Source of the DNA: Diphasiastrum complanatum
Taxonomy: Eukaryota; Streptophyta; Lycopodiopsida; Lycopodiales; Lycopodiaceae
NCBI GenBank assembly: GCA_029204225.1
Contig: CM055098.1
Span: 6,049,746-6,113,745, forward strand
Length of the DNA: 64,000 nt
Reading direction: 5' to 3'
The notes beneath the pieces were generated by a model. It had not been told where the DNA came from. It searched no databases and was given only the letters and a program-made list of their open reading frames with translations. The number at the start of each line of letters is the position of its first letter. Position 1 is the first letter of the stretch. Made by a program: the position numbers and the translations under genes. Positions 36,043 through 47,030 of the stretch are shown here, in pieces.

Positions 36043-39000
36043 TCAACAAACTTTAAGTACAGAAAGCTTTGATCTAAACTTATCAAACTTTTCTCCAACA
36101 AGTGGCTTAGTGAAAATATCAGCTAGTTGTTCTTCTATGCTACAATAAACAACATGAATTTCACAACTCAGTAGCCTCTCACGTATAAAATGATACTGAA
36201 TCTCAATGTGTTTGGTTATCGCATGGAACACTAGATTCTTTGCTAGCTGAATGCCACTCTGACTGTCGCTATGTAATGTCGTGGGATTTTTCTGCTTCAT
36301 GCCAACTTCTTCCAAGATTTGTCTCAACCATATAGCTTCCTGTGATGCACTACACATTGCGTTATACTCTGCTTCTGTGGTGGATAGAGCAATTGTACTT
36401 TGCTTCTTACTAGACCAGGAAAAGCAACTACCACAAAACTGGAATACATACCCTATGGTGGATCTACGATCATCATAGTCACCTCCCCAATCCGCATCCA
36501 CATAGCCACACAACTCAGGTAAACCATCATGCTTCCTATAAGTCAAGCCATAATTTGAAGTGCCTTTCACATAATGCAAAATGCGTTTAGCTGCCTTCCA
36601 ATGCGTTTCCATAGGTGCTGCCATAAACTGACTTACAATGCCAACAACATAGCGTATATCTGGTCTAGTCGTGGTAAATCAAGCTCCCTACTAACGGCCT
36701 ATACAGCATAGCATCAAATGACTGTGACTCATCAAGCTTAGAAAGCTTTTTACTTGGTTCAATAGGAGTATTCACTGGTTTGCAATACTGCAACCTAAAC
36801 CTGTGCAGCAACTCTTTGACATACTTCACCTGTGTTAAACCCACTTTGTGTCCTTTTTGCCACACCTCTACTCCAAGGTAATAATGCATCAGGCTGAGAT
36901 CTGTCATCTCGAATTGTTCCATGAGGTCTTTCTTGATCATATCTATCATCTCTTGATTATTTCCCGTAATAATCAAGTCATCAACATAAAGAGCAATCAA
37001 AGCAACCATACCATCAAAGCATAAGACATAGAGATTTGGATCAGAATGTGTTCTCACCATCCCCTTTGAACGAAAGTAGACATCAATCCTGCTATACCAC
37101 GCACGTGGTGCCTGTTTAAGACCATAAAGCGCTTTCTTCAAGCGACATACTTTATTTTCCTGTCACTTCGCTACAAAGCCTTCAGGTTGATCCATAAACA
37201 CCTCTTCTTCTAACTCACCATTTAGAAAAGCAGATTTCACATCCATCTGATGCAAAGGCCAACCAAAATGTGAAGCTAAAGCAACAAGTAGGCGTAGAGT
37301 ATTCCACTTACATACTGGCGCAAAGGTCTCCTCATAGTCGATGCGTTTACTTTGTGCATACCCTTTAATCACCAATCTTGCCTTGTGCTTTGCTATACTT
37401 CCATTTGCAAGGTACTTAGTCCTGTATACCCATTCGCAACCAATGGGTTTCTTGCCAACTGGTGGTTCTACTAAGTCCCATGTGCTATGCTTAGCAATTG
37501 ACTCCATCTCCTCTCCCATGGCCTTGACCCAAATGTCATCATCCTTCGCTTCACCATAAGTCGAAGGTTCTTTGCTTTGAATAATGCTAGATAAGAGAGC
37601 ATAATTTGCTTCATACCTTTTAGGTTGTGTCTTCTCTCTTGTTGATCTTCGTAGCTCTCCTTGGCTAGATGATCCTGGAAAGTCATCCATGTCGCGGCTC
37701 TCCAACAATCTCTCACACCACTTAGGGAGCTTTCGGTTAGGTGATCGGCTTCCTGGTGAAAATGTATCCCACGGTACATCCTTCTCCTTGCGTTTGTCAC
37801 CTGCAACTTCAATCCTTCTTGCACCAAAAAGTTTGTCTCTACCTCTCCAAGCTATCTCTTGAGGTTGAGTAGTAGTATCTTGAGATATATCCTCATGTTC
37901 ATCACTTGGAAGGTCAATGAATGGATCATCATCAGGAGGTATCCTCACTATACCATCTTTTCCACTGGATGTATCTATCTTCTCAGCATCCTCGTCTTCA
38001 TACATCTTGGATTCATCAAAGATAACATCACGGCTTATATGGATTTTGTTTTCCACTGGATCAAAACATCTATTGCCCTTCACATGTTCATCATATCCTA
38101 GGAATATGCACTTGATAGCTTTCACATCAAGTTTACGTCTCTCTTCCTTAGGAATGTGTACAAAGGCCTTACATCCAAAGATTTGCAAGTGGTTCACCTT
38201 TGGCAAGTGGTTCAACTTTGGCTTCTTCTTCGTGAATGCTTCCTCAGGTGTTATCTTTGGTATGGCAATGGTAGGACTTCTATTTTGAAGATAGGTTGTC
38301 GTACTGCATGCTTTTGACCAAAAATCTTTTGGTAGTTTAATCTCAACTAGCATAGATCTGGCACTTTTCACAATCGTACGATTATTGCTACACCATTGAG
38401 AGCAGGAGTATGAGCTTGCATAAATTGTCTTTTAATCCCACATTGATCACAAAGATCATTGAAGTCATTAGACTTGTAGTCACCTCCACTATCTGATCTT
38501 AGGACTTTGATCTTCCTACCTATCTGATTTTCGACCAATGCTTTGAAGCTCTTGAAATTGTCAAATGCATCTGATTTCTTCTTCAAGAAGTAGATCCATG
38601 TCTTGCGTGACATATCATCAATAAAGGTCATGAAATAGAAGGCTTTACCTAAGGGTATGGTCCTCATAGGCCCGCATAAATCTGTGTGGATTAAATTCAG
38701 GATGCTCTTTGCTCTTGCAACACCCCCTTTATTGAATTTCTCACGATGCTGCTTCCCATATACACATGATTCGCACATCGATTTCAAGTGGTCTTCTATA
38801 GTAGACAATCCTGTTACCATCTCCAATTTCCTCACAAACTGAGGCTTCCCAAACTCAAGTGACCAAGCCTCTTATGCCACAACTTAGTTTGCGATGGAAT
38901 GGACGATACGAGTCCATGTTGCTCTTTGATTGTAGCATTCAACCTGTACAATTTTGCATTGGGCTCCCTTACTCCATTCGTTATAACTTTGAACCTTTGG

Positions 39001-39303
39001 TTTACATCCTTCACAAAGCAACGATCATGGGCGAATTCTACTTTCAACTTTTGATCAGTAATGACTCCAACAAAAAGTAGATTTTTCTTCAAACTTGGTA
39101 CGTAAAGTACCTCCTTGATCCTCCTACTTTTGCCATCAGGTAGTTGGATTGAAACAGTGCCTATCCCCTTGATCTTGCACTCCTCATTTGCTTGTGAAAC
39201 GGACGTTTCATTATCCAACACTTTCAAGCTACTGAACCAACTCTTGTTACCTGTCATGTGTCTTGTGGCTCCCGAGTCAATATACCACGCTTGATCATCT
39301 TGA
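36043..39303 (-). pseudogene. Copia pol (protease-end, integrase, RT, RNase H), inactivated
   Basis: Read leftward: YIDSGATRHM of protease (about 39270), WHKRLGHL of the pre-integrase domain (about 38870), CESCVYGK, then integrase HTDLCGPM and VLRSDSGGDY. At about 38380 a 7-base deletion between NGVA and NNRTIVKSARS removes the catalytic Glu and shifts frame. Then the integrase C-terminus (FGCKAFVHIP), RT start (MDVKSAFLNGELEEEVF), a TGA nonsense between VAK and QENKV (about 37160), then ALYGLKQAPRAWYSR and LYVDDLIITG (about 36985). A frameshift in GSLIY/TTRPDIR (about 36645) leads to RNase H with VDADWGGDYDDRRSTIGY, STTEAEY and HSDSQSGIQLAKN. Motifs are otherwise well kept. Confidence 0.93.
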
Positions 39304-40161
39304 TTAGATGACAATGCAGATATGAAGATGACCCTCATCGACAAGGTTACCTGCTTGCTTCGGTTTCCCCTTGCCTTGTTCCGCCAAGAATTTGCGACAT
39401 TCACTCTTCCAATGGCCCTTTTTACCACAATGGAAGCACTTGTCTTTTTTCTTGGTATTACTAGAAGATCCCTCATCAGCCTGAGACTTGGCAAATTGTT
39501 GTTTAGACTTCTTCTTGCCCTTGCCCTTGTCTTGTTTTTGGCATGTCGCAAGTGCCTGATCGTCTGTATTCTGACGTCTAGCTTTCACCATTTCTCGTCG
39601 TTGCTCTTCCTGCATCAAGATTCCTATGAGGTCATCAAAGGTTGGCAATCTTTCTCTTGTTGCTATTCTGCTCACAAACATCTGATAGGGTTTTGCAATG
39701 CTGCACAATGCATTGTGCACCAGCTCCACATCACATATGCGCTCACCAATAGAATGCAGTTCATCCCTTATTGTCTTGATTCTGGTCATGTATGTCTGAA
39801 TGTGCTCTCCTTGTTCCATTCAGGCACTATTCAGCTTTGACTTCAAAAACATGATTCTTGATGGATTTGACGTAACTGTTCCTTTCGCACATCCCATGCC
39901 TGTCTGGGTGTAACAGCATCACAAATGTGGGTAATGATGTGATCCTTCACTGACAAGTTAATGAAGGTCAAAGTTTTCCTCATATTTTTCGAACACTTTG
40001 ATATCCGCGTCATTTGGCGGGCTTATCTCATCACCTGTGATGACTTCCCACACGTCTTTCTCCATTAGTATGTTTTTCATTTTGAATTTCTGCACTGGAT
40101 AGTTGGAAATCCCATCCAATTTGCTATTTTCACTCAAAATGGACTCTCCCATGTTTGCCAT
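39304..40161 (-). pseudogene. Copia gag (UBN2-type) with zinc knuckle
   Basis: Starts MANMGES at 40161 with KLDGISNYPVQKFKMKNIL, the usual copia gag opening. A frameshift and stop around 39950-39820 interrupt the helical region (SVKDHIITHICDAV is readable in another frame). After 39819 it reads EHIQTYMTRIKTIRDELH and ends with a CCHC knuckle CFHCGKKGHWKSEC near 39420, preceded by a Lys-rich stretch. Gag would form the virus-like particle and bind RNA. Confidence 0.9.
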
Positions 40162-41403
40162 CGCAAAACTGCTTGAAACTTCTGTCGTAGGCTAAAAACA
40201 ATATGCCGAGGCCCACTGTGATGTCAGAAGTTGAAAATAATGAACTGCACTTTTTCCCTTACCAGGCCACTTGCCGCTTTTCCACCAATTTGAAAGCCAA
40301 ATCGGCGTCGCCTTCCGAAATGCACTCAGTCGTCAACTCCCAACTACGTGCCCAGTGGAATGGTGAAATCACTTTTGGTGAACACTTTCTCTGCTGTAAT
40401 ATCTCTATTTTGTTGTACCGTACTTGTAGGTACAGTCGAGGTGCCCTTTGTTTGGAGGTTTTAGCCTTTCGTTTGGGTCAAAACGGGCAACCCAAAAATA
40501 GGGATTTTCCTTGTTTTTGAACTGTTTCTTCACTTTGAAGAAACTTCACTCTTCACTTGTGAAGGGACCCAGCTCAACTTTCACTTTGAAAATTTTTAAT
40601 GAAGTTGAAGGCCAAAATGCACTTCACTTCTTTATGGCCCTCTTCAACAACCGTTCATACTCCATCCAATGGTCGATTCTGATCCAACTGTGGATATCCC
40701 TCCTCGGTAGCGCGATCTCAGCCGTCGATCTTGAAAGTTTTTTATCCAACGGTTCTGAGCACTTCTGTGCACTAATGGAAACTCTTGAAAATGCTACACG
40801 TTTGCCTTGGTTCCTCGCGCGAACAGACCCGCGACTTCCCTGTCTACGGTCGCGCATCCCCAAGCTAATTTTGCTTGATTAATCTCGTTTTCGGATCAAT
40901 TTGAGCACGATTTGAGGCTTGGAACATGGTCGCCCCACTAACACCATATCTGTAGAGTGTTCAATCATGAAATTCCGTGGAGAAACGGTAATTTTAGGTC
41001 AACTTGACAAAGTGGCTTTCTTCACCTTTTATCGCAAATCTGCTAGGTTAACTGTCTGCAGACAAATCTCTGACATAAACCTCAAAATCTCTCCATGGTT
41101 GGTTGACAATATAATTAGCTTCCTTCCTGTCCTTACGTCATCCAAAATGATGCACAAACAACGAAGAACTCACCAGTTATGTGTAGAAAACCGTAACCCC
41201 AAACCCGGTTTCAATTTTCAACTAGCTTCAAAATTGTCAATTTTCACCAAGTTTTTCCATGTCTGATGCTATGCACAGGCTATTAATCCCTCTGCTGAGC
41301 TTGGCAAGCCTCTTCAACCCGCCGTAAACCCCAAACTCTCAAAAGACAGTTCTCCCAAAGCTCTCTTCAACGGTGATGTTGTACTGTGTACACTCCCTAT
41401 ACG
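40162..41403 (-). other. Copia untranslated leader
   Basis: About 1.24 kb between the primer site and the gag start. No recognisable frame on either strand. Confidence 0.6.
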
Positions 41404-41415
41404 GCTCTAATATCA
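41404..41415 (-). other. Primer-binding site, decayed initiator-Met type
   Basis: Minus strand TGATATTAGAGC against canonical TGGTATCAGAGC: two transitions, directly next to the 5' LTR. Confidence 0.8.
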
Positions 41416-41688
41416 ACTTAGAATTTGCTTCGAACAGGAACACAGATCATGCTACACAGTAACACAGACAGAAAACACTCTCCACAACAAGCTCACATAG
41501 CAACTGTATTTCTCAAAATGAAATTACACTATACATATAGTTGTTCACTCAGTCAACCCATGCATGACCTAGGTTGCCGTTGGAGGGACATGTGTCCCAT
41601 CGACTTGCCTCGTGGCGAGGCCAACTGATCCTTATCAACTGATAGGACCCACAGTACAATAACACAGTGATTCTACTTTAATTCTAAC
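41416..41688 (-). repeat. 5' LTR of copia element
   Basis: Partner of 35715-35987. Contains the conserved block CTTGCCTCGTGGCGAGGCCA, itself a near palindrome. Confidence 0.9.
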
Positions 41689-41694
41689 TACATG

Positions 41695-43399
41695 TATCCT
41701 CACGTGATCGGCGAAGAGACATAACTTGAATCCATTGATTGTTGCATTACCATGCAGAAGTTGTTGGCCTTACATGTTGAGTGAAAAGTGTAAACAAAAA
41801 CTCTACTCTAATTTTCAAGTACCTATGTTGGGCCAATGTTATGAATAAACTCCACTAGTACTTAACAACCTTGCTTCACCAATTACGAGACCTATAAAAT
41901 TGGTCAAAGTGACTCCTTCAAGTTGGAATCGATGTCTTAAGGAGGAACCATTTCTTGTGTCCCTTGCTATTGTCTTTGATCCTATTAAATTCAATGGACT
42001 AGAAAAAATCAACACCCAAAGCTTGGAAGGAGAGCTAAGTTGGCAACTTCTATTGTATTTTGAAAATAAGGCTATAGTCAAATGTTAAATCTCTACCTTA
42101 TGCTCATCTACCAGTAGCTAGTTGCACAAGATCTTATACAAAAACACATAATTGAAAATGCATATAGATGTCCCCACGACATAGAATTAGGGCATAGTCA
42201 TGAAATAGGGAGGAGATGTGGATCATTCTCATTTTCATTTTGAACGGAAAGAACTTTACATAGTCCTCAACTCCTCAGTGCCCATAATGAAGACTTTAGA
42301 CTTCAAAGTAAATATATGCAATTTTTGCAAGAAAACTTTATCATGAAGATAATACATGTAACAATTCCCACATTAAGGTTCAAAATTCCAAGTTGCATTC
42401 AAAGATGTCACCGTTGACAAAATGTTCAATACATTAAACATGCCCATTTCCAAAAGAAAAGAATCGTAGTAGTTTGAGACCAGTAAAAATAATAGAACTT
42501 CTTTGACCAACTGATATGAGATCTAGATTGATTTCCATACCAATGTTCAAGAACCAACAAGTTCGAACCCAAAAATGCATCATACAAATGACTGTAGATA
42601 CAGGCTGACAGTTAACGGTTATTAGATACGCTATCCATTTCATGTGAAAGATAAAACAATATTAGCTGATAGACATGGCCCCTTTTCTAATGGGTTCTTG
42701 ACATAAATAAGTATAGGCTCTTGATATGTACTTTTTGGATTTTTATTTAATGAAGAAGATCGAGGGCAACAATACCCTTTTGTGCGACTATATTTTTGTT
42801 ACTAATTGGCATTGATTGATGTGATTGCTTGGTGTAATTCATGTTACCTTCCATACTGCTTTAAAGATTATGTCATCAATGACATAATAGTTCATTATTC
42901 CCACATAGCGCATAACATTTCTAATCCACAAAAACTGTTGAAGATTGTGTTAAGGAATTAGCAATTTTTGAAGGTGTTGCAAGAACATGAAACAACTCGT
43001 TGCCACTCAACACTTTTTGATGTATGAACTCTTATTTATTTCAAGCAAGGTATTTGAGTCTCAAGAATACAAAGTAAAGATGCTATAAGGAACATATAAA
43101 TCGCTCTTCATACATCTAACAAAGTCAATGAAATTGCAAGAATATGGTCACTCTATAAATAGACCTTGTGCTAATGTTGTTGTAGCTTTTGATGGTGTAG
43201 GATTCCTTAGCCCCTAGAAGTGACTTGGTAAATTTGCAAACAAACCCAAGAAGACAAAGTTATCTTTCTATCTTGTCTTTAACTGATCTTGATGTCCTTC
43301 TAAGCTTTTTCATGGTGGTTTTTATTAAAGAAGAAGAATTTTCATTAAATTTGATGATTGAGTCATCTAGATTGCTTAGTACAACGTTTCATTGGTAAC
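41695..43399. other. Gene-free AT-rich DNA
   Basis: Short frames only, and none recognised. Confidence 0.4.
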
Positions 43400-44671
43400 C
43401 CCTTACTAGGCGGGCTGTCGCACTACTAAGGCTGGTGCTGCGTTATTCGGTCCAGGTAGTGCTAAGCATTGTTGGGGTGCTTGTTGGAATGTGGGCCTTT
43501 TGGTAACTCGTAATTTGGGGACCCTGTTGCTGCATCCTTTACTGGTATTGTTGTGTAATGGCTTGTATTCTTGGATTGTAGATACAAGTAGATGTATCAT
43601 GATTGTTGGTGTTTCAAAAGATGCAAAACCTTTGGGCTATATGTCTATTCTATGGACATTCGTTCACCGTGTGATTTTGTTTACATGTGGGACACCAAAC
43701 ATTATCACGCTTGGGAAATTGGTTGACAATAGGCCCTTGTGGTGTGGTATTTTTCAATTTCTGTTTAAAATCTTTGGATATCTTATCCATATGTGCTTGG
43801 TGGGTTTTATTCATGGTTTCAAGTTGCTGTAACAACAATTGTGTGGCAACAACGGTAGAGGATCCTTCACCTTGAGATCTATGGCTTTGGTCAGAGACAA
43901 TGGCTCGAGAACGTTGGGGTTTGTATTCTTCATCGGAGCCTTCATCCTCTTCGCGGATGGCATCATCCATAGCATCACGTAAGGTAGCATAGGATTCTGG
44001 AGGTCTAAGTTCACACTAGATAGATTTCGGGAGGCCAGCCATGAACCATATGAGCACGGCCTGATCAGGTGCTAAGTGAGCAGGGCATTCAGTCTTAAGA
44101 CGCTTGAGTCGTTCGATGTAATCGCGTACCCTCTCATGCTTTCTCAATTTGATCTTACTAAGCAATAAAAATGGGCTTTCAAGAAACCTGGATGATTTGG
44201 ACCTCTTAATGAAGGAGTACTTGAGTGATTCCCACTCGTTTCGTTCGTGACGCTCAAGGTTGAAATACCACTCAGTGGCATCAGTGAGGGTCATACTAAA
44301 GAGTCGAAGTTTTTCTTCCGGAGTTGTCTCTCCATAGACTTCACATGCTTCCTCATAAATCTGAAGGTAGCATGCTGGGTCGGCAGTACCATCATATCAT
44401 GCAGATCGAGTCTAGGAGCTCGTTGATTATGTGGAATGGCTCCTTGTGATGGTACATCAAAGGCTAACAGGTTGGGGATCCTTTGGGCTCCTGGTGCCTC
44501 CGGTGGTATTGGATTCTCTTGAGGTTGGTTTGGATTATTGGCAGCCATGTCGAACTGCTCTTGGAGATTTTGGGGTTGGGGATGGCTAGTTGATGGTTCC
44601 TGGTCTCCAAGTGAACTTCCTCCCTCTCTCGAGATCCTAGATTTAGTCTTTTGACCTGATCTTAGTTGCAT
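43400..44671 (-). pseudogene. Ty3/gypsy gag relic
   Basis: Starts at 44671 with MQLRSGQK, a Gln/Pro-rich N-terminus, and in another frame the Retrotrans_gag core LTDATEWYFNLE, WESLKYSFIKR, KLRKHERVRDYIERLKRL and WFMAGLPKSI (44294-44016). After a further frameshift an acidic linker and Gln/Leu helix lead to a knuckle-like WCPTCKQNHTVNECP (about 43660), then a Pro/Gln-rich tail to about 43406. At least three frame breaks. Protease and pol are missing to the left. With the Asp primer site at 46650 it is the 5' part of a minus-strand gypsy element. Confidence 0.85.
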
Positions 44672-46649
44672 CCAAACAAAAGATCTTGTCTAAGTTCGCA
44701 GCTAAGAAAAGTATCTTGTTTGGGGATTCAAGAATTCAAACTCTGGGAATGTGAGATTGAAAATGTACGAATGTAAGGTTTGGAATATGGAATTGGGGAA
44801 TGAGATCTGGGGAGGTGGAATTGGGGATTCTAGGATTTTTGGGATCCCAGAATTTGGGTGCTGGAATTTGGGGAATGCAGATCTGGGATTTGTAACAACT
44901 CTCAAGACATGTGGATTTGGGGATTGTCGGAGAGTGAATGAGAGAAGCAAATATGGGGATTTAAGATGGGAATGGGAAACGTGAATATGGGAATTTGGAG
45001 AATTGGGAATTGTAGATTTGGGATTCACAAAAGGTCTTGTGATTTTGGAATTGTAGGAAGCTAGGAGTGAAAAAAGTCCAAATCTATGGATCCTTTGGGA
45101 GGTATGGCTCGCCCTTCTAGAGGATGCCATTTGCAAATAGGCGGACCAAGACCTTGAGAGAACAATGAGATATGACACTCACAAAAAGTCTCTCAGATTG
45201 GGGATCCCAAAAAGTGCAAAAATCAGGATTTTCACATTTTTCAATGCAACATGATGGGTTCTTGGGCTCTTAGTTCGCCCTCTGGATAGTGTACTAAAAT
45301 CAATGAGATCTATCAATGGTGAAAGAGGCGAACCAACATAGCCAAAAATGAAGAATTTAGGCCAAAAATAGTAAATATTGGATTTTTTGACTTTCTGGCT
45401 GATTCTTTGGGTGTCTTGGCTCTTCTGACTCAAATTAAGCTGTTCTTGAGTGGGTAATGCAACTTGCAAATAGGCGAACCAAGACCTTGGGAGAATAGTG
45501 AGATATGACACTTTGGAATTGTACAAATCTTGAATTTCAGTTGATAGGCTATTTGGGATCCCAGAAAGTGTAAAAATCAAGATTTTCACACTTTTCAATG
45601 TAAACTGGTGGGTACTTGGGCTCTTGGCTCGCCCTCTGGATAGTGTACTAAACTCAATGAGATCTATCAATGGTGAAGGAGGCGAGCCAACATATTACAA
45701 ATCGAAGCTTTTAGGCCAAAAATAGTGATTTTCTCTATTTTTGGCCAATCCTGTGGGTATCTTGGTTCTCCTGACTCAAATTAGCTTCTTCACAAGTAGA
45801 GGATGCCACCTGCAAATAGGCGAACCAAGACCTTGAGGAAACAATGAGATATGACACTTTGGGATTTATCAATTCTTCAATTCCAGTTGGCAGGCTGTTT
45901 GGGATCCCAGAAAGTGTAAAAATCAGGATTTTCACACTTTTCAATCTAGAATGATGAGTACTTGGGCTCTTGGCTTGCCCTCTGGAATATATACTGGGCT
46001 CAATGAGATCTATCAATGGTGAAGGAGGCGAGCCAAGATGGGTTTTTACCGAGGCTGTAGAGGCAAGTTTCTCAAAATTTTTGAAGTTAGATACCTCGGC
46101 AATGGCTCAAGCTCTTGGCTTGCCCTTTTGATATAGTCTTCAACAAGTAATTGTCTCTCTAATTTGAGCTAGGCGAGCTAAGTTGAGTAGTTTTGGAGTT
46201 CTTGGGGACCAAAATAGGTACAGAGTGTTTTTTCTGAGTAAAATCTTCAGATCTTACTGTTTAGGCTCGCCCCTATGATAGATGGTAGTTCATTTTCTGT
46301 TTTATCTTCAGTTAAGAGGGAGACGCAAGTTGTCAAGATTTAGGCCTCCAAACATCAGTTGGGGATTCAAGACCCTGTTTGGCAGTTTTGTGAAGTTGCC
46401 ACAGTCAGATTTGGGGAGGCAAATTCATGATGGTTTAAAAATTTGTTTGAAGGCTGTTTTTTTGCATTGTCTTGTGGGGGAATGATAGTTTCATGATAGT
46501 TCCTCACATACATATGCTCAAAACACCCAAACCACAAGCATAAGTCATAAAAAAATTTGCAAAGTAACCACTAAAAACTAGTGACCAGTCCCTACAACAA
46601 AGCAAGTAGAAAAAAAATAAAAAACAACAAAAGTTAGCAAGCATTTGGC
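44672..46649 (-). other. Gypsy leader between primer site and gag
   Basis: About 2 kb, with G-rich degenerate words (TTTGGGAAT-like, 44780-45060) and the 350-bp tandem array at 45100-46045. Long leaders with tandem repeats are known in Athila/Tat-like elements. Confidence 0.65.
45100..46045 (-). repeat. ~350-bp tandem repeat, about three copies
   Basis: The word GGGATCCCA-AAAGTG starts units at 45203, 45557 and 45903 (periods 354 and 346). Each also has CAATGAGATCTATCAATGGTG, GGCGA-CCAA and TGCAAATAGGCGAACCAAGA. On the minus strand all units are open in corresponding frames. Confidence 0.88.
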
Positions 46650-46667
46650 TCCCCGGCAACGGCGCCA
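46650..46667 (-). other. Primer-binding site for tRNA-Asp
   Basis: Minus strand TGGCGCCGTTGCCGGGGA is exactly complementary to the 3' 15 nt plus CCA of the tRNA-Asp genes at 32268-33932. Confidence 0.92.
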
Positions 46668-46668
46668 A

Positions 46669-47030
46669 TGTTGTCAAGAAGTAAAAGGTTTTCACCTTCT
46701 CCTCCTAAGTCGTTTGTAGCACGGAAAGCGGGCTCAAACCTAGGAGCTGTGAAGATGCTTGCAAAGTAAGCTGGACACCCTTAGTAGGCTTAGATCCCCA
46801 TTCCTATCTCATAATTTACCCTCTTCCCATTGGATCGAAACCTGATACTACCGACTACTCACCCGGAATAGATCCATAAAAACCCCCTCTTTGCCCTCTA
46901 GATCCATCCGATTAGGGAGGTACAGAAAGGGGCCAACAAGTTTGCTTTATTATAACTTGGGAATTCACCCCAAATGCAATCTTTCTAAGGAAGAGGTTTA
47001 GCTTATGTCCATCTTAACTTGCATAATGGT
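46669..47030 (-). repeat. 5' LTR (3' end) of gypsy element
   Basis: Directly after the primer site and one spacer base, the LTR ends in CTTGACAACA (minus sense). The far end was not found; the right limit given is arbitrary. Confidence 0.5.

Larger units (their letters stand above)
35715..41688 (-). mobile_element. Full-length Ty1/copia retrotransposon (5974 bp)
   Basis: Both LTRs, primer site, gag, pol and polypurine tract are present in order on the minus strand. TACATG flanks it on both sides (35709-35714 and 41689-41694), a likely target duplication; 5 bp is usual, so an edge base may be shared. The two 270-bp LTR cores differ at 15 sites (about 94.4% identity, 12 of them transitions), so insertion is not recent. 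Stops and frameshifts in pol make it non-autonomous. A truncated relative is at 14785-15158. Confidence 0.92.

Noticed and set aside
39322-39840. 172-codon plus-strand frame
   Set aside because: Shadow of copia gag on the minus strand.
44751-44984. Gly/Trp-rich plus-strand frame
   Set aside because: Comes from low-complexity GGGGATTTG words in the gypsy leader.
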